NCBI GenBank assembly: GCA_004352715.1
Contig: SCFE01000087.1
Coordinates: 1,236,822 to 1,300,821 of the forward strand
Source: Hofstenia miamia
Taxonomy: Eukaryota; Xenacoelomorpha; Acoela
Length of the DNA stretch: 64,000 nucleotides
Direction of reading: 5' to 3'
The notes under the pieces are model-generated. The model had not been told where the DNA came from. It worked only from the letters and a program-made list of their open reading frames with translations, and made no database searches. The position numbers and the translations under genes are program-made. This document shows positions 44,401 to 51,330 of the stretch, piece after piece. Numbering within the stretch: position 1 is the stretch's first letter; each line of letters starts with the position of its first letter.

Positions 44401-46014
44401 GTTTTTGAATTAGTTGTACAAGATGCCGGATTTATTGCTGTGATTAGTTAAAATCCGAGGAAGATTTAATTTTTCGTAATTTCCATAATATATTCATATA
44501 AAGTCAGTTAAGATGAAATAATCACTCAAGCGTTACAGGTATATACTCTCATAGTTTTTCACATTAAAGTATTTTTTTGGTAACTAGCTTAAAGTCCGGA
44601 TCCTAAGGATACTTATTAAATTCATTCCATTTGTATCAGTTATGGTTTTTATACATGAATAATTGATGTAGATAATCTTATAAAACTGAAGAAATACTTG
44701 AATATTCCAGTATAAAGCGATTGGTATAAAAAACCGTGCTTTTTAATATAAGTCTAAAACTCTGAACGTCAACTGTGTTTAAAATTTTTTTAATTTATTA
44801 ATAAACAGTTGACCATTAACTGTTTGAACTGTTTGCACTTTTGCAACACAAAAGTTCAAAAGAAGGCTATGTTGGTTAAATTAGAAAATTGTATTTATAT
44901 GTACATTTCTTCCAAGTTTAAAAAGATTTCTTATTATAGATGCGTCAAGTTATCGCAAACTAAAATGTGCCTAAAGGTGTGTTCCCACTATCGACTTTTA
45001 TCAGCAGATTTTAATCGAAACTGCAATTATTTTCGTTCACATTGGCGATTTTTTATCATCCGATTTTTTATCAGAAAAAGCGGAATTGGAAGAGTGTTCA
45101 GACTATCGATTTTTTATCAGATGATAAATTATCATCTTTTGATTGACAGTAAGAAAAACAACAACATCTGTTTATGGATTGGTTTTTATTGGAATGTAAA
45201 CAATGTTTGCATATTTTGAAGTTGAAGTATTTCAACGACAATAATTTACGTTTTGGAAGTCTGTTCCCTACTTGAGAAGTAAACAATTAGTTTCAAGTAC
45301 CTATTCGACTAGTTTTAGTACCGTTCAGACTATAGACTTTTATCAGCTGATAAATTATCAGATGACAGTAATCTGGCTGTTTTGCCAAAAAATCGGATGG
45401 AGCGTTCAGACTATCGACTTTTATCAGCCGATAAAAAAGCAGATAGAGTGTTCACACTATCGACTTTTATCACCGATTTCTTGACAGATGATAAAAGTCG
45501 ATAGTGGGAACACACCTTAAGCTGTTTAGACAATATTGAATTTTTTCTGTGATATAAAACGTTTATCTCAACAAATTATCAACAGATAATTTAGGCACTT
45601 CTTAGTAGCTGTTACATTCCCTTTTATGCTAAATCCGATGCGCCATCTATTGACGGAGATCAATACATAGATGGAGGTTTCTCGGATTTTCTTCCACGGT
45701 TTCACGATCTTCCAACAATAACAGTGTCGCCATTTCATGGAAACTATGATATTTGTCCGCATGGTGGTGTAAAGCGAACACTAACGCCAACAATGAGGTA
45801 ATATTTGAAATTTGACGTGAATTTAAAAAGTTCGTTAAAATGCGTTGAATTTAGGCGGCATAATATGGATATGTATGTGAATCCTTCTAACTTATACAGA
45901 TTTGCTCGGGCGCTTTTCCCTCCTAACAATGAGGTGCTGAATCAATATTTTAAAGCTGGTGAAACCGATTGCATAGGATTTCTTCATAGAACAAAACGCT
46001 TCCAAGAATCTTAA
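26591..46014 (+). CDS. Patatin-like phospholipase, PNPLA2/ATGL type (six exons)
   Basis: This is a probable triacylglycerol lipase or acylhydrolase of the PNPLA family, whose members release fatty acids at lipid droplets or membranes. Exons 26591-26701, 32991-33172, 38378-38465, 42955-43179, 45595-45797 and 45855-46014 sum to 969 nt, encode 322 aa and join in phase at GT-AG sites. The oxyanion-hole motif SGAGFLG is at residues 76-82. The nucleophile is Ser110 in GASAG. The partner is Asp228 in YIDGG, followed by 'TITVSPFHGNYDICP', typical of the ATGL subgroup. Residues 1-70 form an N-terminal extension with no motif known to me. The protein stops soon after 'LYRFARALFPP', so it lacks the long C-terminal region of vertebrate PNPLA2 (about 500 aa). 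The motif order and in-phase joins make the model strong; further 3' exons by alternative splicing remain possible. Confidence 0.9.
27577..27639. repeat. (TA)n microsatellite, interrupted
   Basis: TA run broken once by AAAG at 27591-27594. It lies just outside the left inverted repeat of the Penelope-like fragment. Confidence 0.95.
27668..27800 (-). repeat. Inverted repeat left of Penelope-like fragment
   Basis: About 133 bp that is the reverse complement of 28331-28463 with a few mismatches. It begins TTCGATTCAAAATCTTTATC. The right partner follows the GIY-YIG frame, so this looks like an inverted piece of the element's 3' untranslated region. Confidence 0.9.
27930..28326 (+). pseudogene. 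Penelope-like element, GIY-YIG endonuclease fragment
   Basis: The end of a Penelope-like retroelement protein. The frame open from about 28003 carries 'VYKYTCEDCQQSYIGETRR' followed by 'TRIQEH', the GIY-YIG endonuclease core with its Cys pair and catalytic Arg. Upstream, at about 27945, 'YWKLPYI' in another frame corresponds to the conserved segment before the endonuclease, so there is a frameshift near 27995. The frame stops at 28326 (TGA) earlier than expected. No reverse transcriptase domain is present between the inverted repeats. In such elements the endonuclease makes the target nick for retrotransposition. This copy is broken. Confidence 0.8.
28331..28463 (+). repeat. Inverted repeat right of Penelope-like fragment
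   Basis: Partner of 27668-27800; follows the GIY-YIG frame directly. Confidence 0.9.
28423..28470 (+). repeat. 48-bp duplicate left of gap
   Basis: Repeated exactly at 28570-28617 on the other side of the gap, each followed by (TA)n. It may be an unmerged overlap or a real second copy of the element's end. Confidence 0.88.
28482..28569. other. Assembly gap (88 N)
   Basis: A run of N preceded by (TA)n and followed by the exact 48-bp duplicate. Confidence 0.99.
28570..28617 (+). repeat. 48-bp duplicate right of gap
   Basis: Identical to 28423-28470. It is followed by (TA)n at 28621-28650. Confidence 0.88.
28621..28650. repeat. (TA)n microsatellite
   Basis: Pure TA run of 30 bases. Confidence 0.95.
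29260..29284. repeat. (TA)n microsatellite
   Basis: Pure TA run of about 25 bases. Confidence 0.95.
29553..29625 (-). repeat. Dispersed repeat R3, copy 2
   Basis: Reverse-complement relative of 16900-16985. On the minus strand it starts near 'tttagggcccggcgatat'. It directly abuts the element C relative at 29629. Confidence 0.55.
29629..29815 (+). mobile_element. Degenerate relative of inverted-repeat element C
   Basis: Resembles 44981-45135 of element C: 'gttcccattatcaactttta' near the start, 'gttcacattggtgatttttatc' in the middle and 'atcgatagtgg' near the end. Divergent and shorter, it shows that element C is a family. Confidence 0.6.
30664..30700. repeat. (TA)n microsatellite
   Basis: Pure TA run of about 37 bases. 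Confidence 0.95.
32991..33172 (+). CDS. Lipase exon 2 (oxyanion-hole motif)
   Basis: Starts GAC after the acceptor tgtgtttcag and ends AG before the donor GTTTAT, in phase 2. It encodes residues 38-97 and two bases of residue 98, including SGAGFLGIYHLG, the glycine-rich oxyanion-hole region of patatin enzymes, and 'LLQHAP' just after, as in ATGL. Confidence 0.93.
33788..34120 (+). repeat. Dispersed repeat family R1, copy 2
   Basis: Divergent partner of 505-850, in the same orientation. Confidence 0.5.
35404..35433. repeat. (TA)n microsatellite
   Basis: Pure TA run of about 30 bases; a shorter TA run is at 35377-35386. Confidence 0.95.
35437..35540. repeat. Short imperfect tandem repeat around 'gcgctggata'
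   Basis: Four imperfect units: gggctttggatac, ggcgctggatac, ggcacaggataa and ggcgctggatagg, spaced about 22-35 bases. It is GC-richer than its surroundings and of unknown nature. Confidence 0.55.
36070..37316 (+). mobile_element. Kolobok-like DNA transposon with TTAA target duplication
   Basis: The ends are perfect inverted repeats, GGGTAGGTTTCAGGG at 36070-36084 and its reverse complement at 37302-37316. TTAA flanks both sides (36066-36069 and 37317-37320). TTAA duplication together with the transposase fragment inside points to the Kolobok superfamily; piggyBac also uses TTAA but has an unrelated transposase. The element is 1247 bp and internally deleted: only the C-terminal part of the transposase remains. 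Confidence 0.88.
36220..36749 (+). pseudogene. Kolobok / Mutator-like-domain transposase, C-terminal fragment
   Basis: The frame 36220-36642 encodes 140 residues with the order 'MRRSIMAIFHHRG', 'DWCK', 'LTKCLHGGTQNNNESYHN' and 'PKSVFVGRERLEIAV'. This matches the C-terminal part of the animal transposases annotated as Mutator-like transposase domain. At about 36640 the frame shifts by one; the shifted frame runs on to a stop at 36749 and ends YEAGAF, the usual type of C-terminus. The N-terminal half, including the THAP finger region usual in Kolobok proteins, is absent. The element lies in lipase intron 2, in the same orientation. Confidence 0.8.
38378..38465 (+). CDS. Lipase exon 3 (nucleophile serine)
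   Basis: Begins with the single base completing residue 98 and ends CAT before the consensus donor GTGAGT, phase 0. It carries GASAGSLAAA with nucleophile Ser110, then CCCPDKLH. At 88 nt it is too short to be found by open-frame length alone. Confidence 0.93.
38854..39639. other. Assembly gap (786 N)
   Basis: A run of N inside fold-back element B, followed by a short (TA)n. Confidence 0.99.
39896..40060 (+). repeat. 21-bp-type tandem array (right arm of fold-back B)
   Basis: About eight units of 'aaatgttagttgtg' plus a variable 'acaaatt', 'ccaattt' or 'cctattt' part. It reads as an open frame only because the unit is near 21 bp. Confidence 0.88.
40237..40437 (+). repeat. Dispersed repeat bounded by ACCTCCGCC / GGCGGAGGT
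   Basis: Begins TTACCTCCGCCAAGGAGGTT and ends GGCGGAGGTCTGCGCTCTCC, with a GC-richer body including 'ggtgtgtttgtctgtta' and 'gatccgggg'. From memory, sequences with these two ends recur in many invertebrate genomes and also in some bacterial sequences; I cannot check this here. The ends are partly inverted (CCTCCGCC against GGCGGAGG). There is no complete frame in this copy. Confidence 0.6.
40491..40511. repeat. (TA)n microsatellite left of gap
   Basis: A TA run that stops at the N run from 40512. Confidence 0.95.
40512..40751. other. Assembly gap (240 N)
   Basis: A run of N flanked by (TA)n on the left. Confidence 0.99.
41025..41510 (-). pseudogene. Tc1-like transposase, C-terminal half, broken
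   Basis: On the minus strand one frame carries in order 'HPQQVMIWGY' (about 41480), 'FQQDNAPCHTS' (about 41335) and 'DWPSISQDMKPIETLWAIIK' (41270-41210), the last two holding the second aspartate and the final glutamate of a DDE Tc1-like transposase. Three in-frame stops (one TAG, two TAA) separate these motifs, and only the last 81 codons are open. The N-terminal half is missing. The sequence 'tacagtttcggccaaa' at 40882 resembles a Tc1-type terminus and would be the element's end, about 140 bp past the stop codon. It is inserted antisense in lipase intron 3. Confidence 0.85.
42955..43179 (+). CDS. Lipase exon 4
   Basis: 75 codons, phase 0 at both ends; acceptor tttag, donor GTTTTA. An in-frame TAG just upstream forces the start at 42955. 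It contains 'HAHKVASGRLFISIT', which matches the conserved H-(A/E)-H-x-ASGRLxISLT segment of PNPLA2-type lipases, and ends 'NEELMQ', like the DELIQ of ATGL. Confidence 0.92.
43180..45594 (+). other. Lipase intron 4 and its contents
   Basis: Contains inverted-repeat element C (44975-45517), which ends only 77 bp before the next acceptor. The remainder shows no gene or known repeat. Confidence 0.65.
44975..45517. mobile_element. Inverted-repeat element C with TAA target duplication
   Basis: Perfect inverted ends, AGGTGTGTTCCCACTATCGA and about nine further matching bases, flanked by TAA on both sides (44972-44974 and 45518-45520). At 543 bp with no transposase it is a non-autonomous element. 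The 3-bp TWA-type duplication fits PIF/Harbinger. The inner part of the end sequence, 'gttcagactatcgactttta' or close variants, recurs about four more times inside (near 45092, 45322, 45402 and 45448). Confidence 0.88.
45595..45797 (+). CDS. Lipase exon 5 (catalytic aspartate)
   Basis: Starts GCA after the acceptor tttag (an in-frame TAG forbids an earlier start) and ends ATG AG before GTAATA, phase 2. It encodes 'SSCYIPFYA', 'YIDGGFSDFLP' with Asp228 and 'TITVSPFHGNYDICP', the strongest ATGL-type signature in the gene. Confidence 0.94.
45798..45854 (+). other. Lipase intron 5 (57 bp)
   Basis: A GT-AG intron of only 57 bases (gtaata...tttag), far shorter than the other four (2.4-6.3 kb). Skipping it would change the frame, and removing it joins AG+G into an arginine codon. 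Confidence 0.85.
45855..46014 (+). CDS. Lipase exon 6 (stop codon)
   Basis: Begins with one base completing residue 270 and ends at TAA. It carries 'NPSNLYRFARALFPPNNEVL', aligning with the NLYRLSKALFPP segment that closes the patatin domain of ATGL. The protein ends about 30 residues later. Confidence 0.92.
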
Positions 46015-49000
46015 TTTGTTAACTATGATCTTAGCTGTAATAGGCCTCTTGTAGATTTTTTATTATTCACAGAGATCATTTCTATTTGAAGTTGAAGTGT
46101 TTTCCAATACCATTCAGGTACTTTATAAATTAGGTATTTTCGAAACTAACTCCTTAGGCCTTCATTTAAACTGTTTTATTGGATTAGCGGTATATTTTTA
46201 ACGTTTGGCGTGTGTATGCAAATCATGACCACCAAATCATATGATTTCTAATGATTTTAATAGTAAATACTGTAATGTCCTTCATTCCATCATCTAAAAG
46301 TTTACTCAGCTTAACTCCTGCTATCAGTTGATATTATAAGATTTTCGTAGGACATTGTTTAATGGTGCTAATTTATTGTGTAATTTTTTAAGAATTTGTA
46401 AATTTATTAATTTTTTATTTACCTATGCTGTTTGTCAAACCATAAACTGCTAGCCACTCAAATCACTTTTTGCTATGTAAAATTTGTTGATAAAATGGGG
46501 GGGGGGGGAGGCATTGAAAACTGTTGTTTGCTGTGATACAAACAAATGAAGTTCGAATTTAAACTGTTAGTGAAAGAGATACTCTCCGATTCTTTTGTAT
46601 TTTCAGATTTTAGATATTTTTATTTGTTTGTGAATTGAGCCTGTAAAATTTTTTTGAAGAATCCATCACATATTTAAAAAAATCCTGTGAAATGTAGATT
46701 AAATAGTGATTTCAAAAATTGTATTTAGTAGTGCCATTTGCGAAGATAAGAAAGGAATAGCGCAAAATTTAAAATTCCAATTTTGAAATTGACAGAAATT
46801 TTACATCGTCGTTTAACATGCAAAGCTACCAAAGTTGTTGTGTAATTTGATATTTAATGATAGATTAATAAGCCCTACAATGAATATGGAAAGGAAAAAT
46901 ACCGAATAGTGTTTCAATAAGATTAAAACTAGAAACCTATAAATTGAAAGGCGAATATTTGGTCCATTAGGAAACAATAGAAAGATTGTTTCAGAGAAAC
47001 ACTTGCAATGGATGAAATTGAAATATGCTAGAGCAAACTTGTCAACGACCCCAGATTGAGCACTGCATTACATATACAACGAGCTTTTCTTAAGTCAAGC
47101 AAATTTATAGTTCTGATTCTTAATCTGGTTACGCAAATTTTTCTTATTTGTTCACTCAATATACCTTACTTATTGTTTTATTTTAAAATCTTTATTAAAT
47201 AATATTAACAGCCATGTAAAAAATTTGAGAGCTCAATATTTTTAAAAAAAAATTATAGTGCTAAAACGAGCCTGATTGAAAGGTTCTAATTGACGATCTG
47301 AGCCGAACATACTGCAAAAGAAAACGACTGCGCTTAAAAGTTTCGGCTCGTTGTACAAGTCTGTGCTAGAGCTGGAAAAATACTGTTGATATCAAATGTA
47401 TAACTTTGAGAATTACAATCTTGTTCGAAGTGAAATATTACTGAAAACCATGTAGTTAATCAGAAGAAAATTGTTAATGCAATTTTTTTGATCTTGTAGC
47501 TTGATATTTTACTATAATTTGTTCTATTACAAATTCCTTATTCAAGCCCCTCTAAATATTCCTAAATTTATGCAAGAAAAGTTCATTTTTCAAATAATTT
47601 TTTGTACAATGTAACTGTTGAAAAGTTGGCTGTAACGGGGTCTAGGCAAACAATAATTGAAAACAACATTTTTGTAATATTCATGCATTTTTGTAGCATT
47701 TTGTGCAGTTTTCGAGTACAGATGTCCATGAATCTGCCATATAAAAAATTATTATTTTGCGGTCTACAATTTCTTCTACTATTATTATCTAATCTGACAG
47801 GTTTTATCAGAAATAATTCAAAGATTTGTAACAATTTGGTGGGAAAAGTTGAAGTAAATTCATTTTAAATTTGCTTTAATTATTTTTTATCATTTTCAGC
47901 ATTTTAGAACAATATACTGATATTGTTGAAGCAAATGATAAATTACAGGAGCTTTTGAATTCTTGATTTGGAGCACCTGTTTAACGGTTTCAATATATCT
48001 ACTGAATCGAAACTTGATTGTGCAAATTTAGTTTACAAAATTGAGTCAAACTTTATAGAATACATAAAAGATTATTCCAAAAAATAAATTTGACAAACTC
48101 CCTGTAAAACCCATGTCACCTATGAAATTGGAAGAAAATGGCATTTTACCTGATACAAAATTCAAGCCAAAACTGGTTTCATGAAAATTTCTTAAGACTA
48201 AATAAGAAAAGTGAAAAAAATTAAGTTCTGATGTCGAAACATCGATCAAGAATTTGGCTGTAAATGCTCTATTACTGAAAACCTGAAAATTAATTAACAT
48301 AATGATAATGTTTTGAAGTAAAAAAAACCAATGCGGTAGAAGTCGCATTAGGAAAGCTAAGAATATCAATTTATAAAACCAACTAAATTTTTTGCCAAGG
48401 CTTGAAATTACAAGTATTCTAATATTTGAAGATTTGTCGGATCTTGATGTATTTAGGAAAAATTTATTGCTTGATAAATAAACAAGTATTAGATGGTAAT
48501 GAAAATGACAAATCAATTTCGTTTTTGAAAACAATTATAAAAAAGGTTTGACCCAAAATGCGCTCATTACTTTTCAATAAAAAATTGGAATGTGTTGTTA
48601 GTGTGGTATGTATGAACACTCACCGAAATCATGCAATAATCAGTTATAAAGAATGTCCAATAAAAACCGAAAGAAACATAATTGTATAAATTGCTAATTC
48701 AAAACAGTTTAAAATCAAATCAGCCAGTCATAATGCATTTAGTATCAAATGCCCAAAATACATTGAACAATTGAATGTTACAATTAGAAAAACTCAATAT
48801 GATTAAAGAATTAATTCAATTTCATTGAATTTAAAGATATTGGCAGCGACAATATTTTTCAGAGAAAAAATGGCATTTAGATATTTTGTATGGATAGAAA
48901 TTTTAGAAATTCTAGAAAGGCCAGCATGCTCGGGTTGTTATTGCAGCTCGATATTCAAATACAAGCAAAATTTGAAAATCATAAAATTTGAATTATCGCA

Positions 49001-49042
49001 AGCTATTCTTAATTGGCAAGTAATTACAGTATTCATGTTTAA
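46015..49042. other. 3' flank of the lipase gene; no gene seen
   Basis: I see no canonical AATAAA in the first 400 bases after the stop, so the polyadenylation site is unresolved. There is a 12-base G run at 46497-46508 and a copy of repeat R2 (46550-46690). The 162-codon minus-strand frame at 48046-48534 is rich in F, L, S and I and shows no motif; I consider it a product of AT-rich composition. 48920-48990 is an inverted relative of 49060-49130, part of the hAT remnant. Confidence 0.5.
46550..46690 (+). repeat. Dispersed repeat R2, copy 3
   Basis: Aligns to 19440-19565 with shared 'tgaaagaga', 'ttttcagattttagatattttt' and 'gaatccatcaca' against 'gaaaccgtcaca'. Confidence 0.45.
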
Positions 49043-49330
49043 TTAGTAAATTTTTAAAATCCAATTTAAATATTCTAAGTTTTGCCTGTATTTGAATATC
49101 AAGCTACAGTCACAACCTTGCATGTTCAACTGTTCTTGTCCCATCGAAGATTGCAACTTTCCGTTCACTATTCCTAACTTTGAAAAGCTTCTCTCTCCGG
49201 AGGCACTAGAAACCACCATGCACAGATTGATGCGTAACACAATCTCGACCTTTCGAAATGTCTAAGAAAGACTTGACATTGACAAAAGCTTGTACATGGT
49301 TAACTTCAGAAATTCGTTCTCATTCTCAGT
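49043..49330 (-). pseudogene. hAT-family transposase, C-terminal dimerisation remnant
   Basis: The 65-codon minus-strand frame contains 'SSASGERSFSKLGIVNGKLQ' and 'SSMGQEQLN', the hallmark hATC dimerisation motif (xASxERxFSxL...LRxxMxxxRL). The same frame continues upstream through one in-frame TAG (about 49260) into a leucine-rich stretch. The rest of the transposase, including the DDE core, is absent. The frame runs on into non-conserved residues at its end. Confidence 0.82.
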
Positions 49331-51330
49331 TTTCTGAGTGCGCATAAATGCTGCAAACTTTATTACTTCACCTATTTTGAATTGCACATTGATGTAAGCA
49401 TTTAAGTAATCATATATCCCTTGAATTATCCACTGTAAACTTATAGTTGTTTTGTTTTGAATATTACCTGGTGCAGGATTGGAGTCTGGAGATTAATCTA
49501 ATATATATATATTTCTTTCTAGAGTTTTGGATTTTTTAAGTCAGTCATTTCTATCTAAGAGCTTAGAGAATTTCTAAGCTCACATTTGAGTTTAACTCTG
49601 TTAGTAGTAATAGAAGTCAAGATCCCTTCCCATTGGGACACCCTGAAGTTCTCGTAACATTTAGCTGATTCATGGATATTGGAGGAGTGTTTTTAGTGAG
49701 TCACCAGTTGATTGACAGATCACTAATTGGTTTTCAGTGACGCCACATACTTGACTAATGTATTTTTTTTGAAAACTGTTAATTGATTTGCGATACTTTT
49801 TTAATTGATTTTATGGTGATTCATGTTGGGGCCAATTTAATTGTTTTGATATAATGATGGCTAATGTTTTTTGTTAATATACATGGATATATCACACTCG
49901 CCTGCATACATTTCATTTTGTTAATATACCTCGTTATTGTTTTTTTCCATGAGTTCGGATGATTGCATGTACAGTGTAATTTGGGAAAACTTTCAAAAAA
50001 CCGCATTTCGTTTTTGTTAATATTCCTTGTTAACATGTTTATCATATCACGCTTTTTCCAACCAATAATTAATTTTCATAATAAAAGCGCATGGAATTTT
50101 ATAGGTAATGACTAGTATACGTGTTAATAAACAAAACTAATTTTAAACTATTTCGATAATTCGTATGGAAAATATTAAATGTGGAAATTAAACAAAAAAA
50201 GAGATTTGATAACAATAAAACGTTTTAAAATTTTTAGACATTAGTAAAAAAACGCTTGTCTAGTTTTATGTGTTAAAACAAAATTCATCAATTTCCAAAA
50301 TATAAAACCAGATATTTAAGTGAGCATGGTAAAGCCCACATTTTTTAAAAACAAGACAAAACACATGTATATTATACACGTTCCACTTATAATAATGGTA
50401 AATTACACTATTAAATTTTGTCTATTGTATTAGCTTATCACCGCCAATGTTGATGTGAGTTCATATATTGTCGTCAACCGCTGTCTTCATTTCCCATGCA
50501 TAGATAATTTTCGTCAAGTCTTGTTCATCTGATGTGTGTCGAGAATCACACAATGCCATCAATAAAATATATCTAAGCATCAGTATAAATGTTATGCATC
50601 CGCAAAATTAAAATAGGGAATAATTACACCACGTGTGTATTCAAATAATAATCAAGATTTTTTTATAGACACTCTTTTGACATATTAAATTAGCACAGAA
50701 TAGGTTTTTTCAGTTGACCAAGAATCATTCAGTGGAGTGTGGAAACTAAACTATATATAAATAACCATTCAATTAAAATATATTATACCAATTTCAAGAT
50801 AAATTAAACGTGGGGAGCATTGGAGTGAATAGATTTTCTTCTTGACAAACGGCACCAAATTATTCAAATGGAGAATTGACTAAACAAAAACATTAATTTA
50901 TAACATTGTTGATAAAACATATGCAGAGAAATTTAACAAATTCATATGGACATGGAGAATGGAGGAAACATTGTACATCGAGCAATCAATTATATGAGGA
51001 ATTGTCTAAACAATACATTAATTTATAATATTGTTGACAAAAAAAATTCGCATTGAACATGGTGGAGGGAGCAATTATGTAAAAACAGCAGAGGTAAAAC
51101 ATTGGAAATATCTAAATGTAAAATTTAATATTTAATTTTTTAAAAATAAATTACCATATACAAAGACTTGAAGCAGGTACAATATGGGAAGGAGAATGAA
51201 CTATGAATTACTACGTATTGGAATCTAAAACATTAATTAATAGCACATACAATATAAAATTTCATATACCTAGACAAAGGCATTTAACCCCATCATCAAT
51301 TAGTGCAGATAACTGGTGGATTGCGAATTA
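49331..51330. other. Left flank of polymerase element, with direct repeat
   Basis: No gene is seen. The part from about 49650 to 50700 is related, in the same orientation, to about 62300-63480. The best block is 50199-50440 against 63114-63350, sharing 'agatttgataa', 'aataaaacgtttta', 'agacattagtaaaaaaa' and 'aacaaaattcatcaattt'. This suggests two copies of one element end about 12.9 kb apart. Confidence 0.6.
50199..50440 (+). repeat. Direct repeat (element end), copy 1
   Basis: Matches 63114-63350 in the same orientation with many small differences. Confidence 0.75.

Noticed and set aside
48046-48534. 162-codon minus-strand frame, hydrophobic
   Set aside because: Rich in F, L, S and I as expected from A-rich DNA read in reverse; no regular membrane-segment pattern, no homolog recognised.
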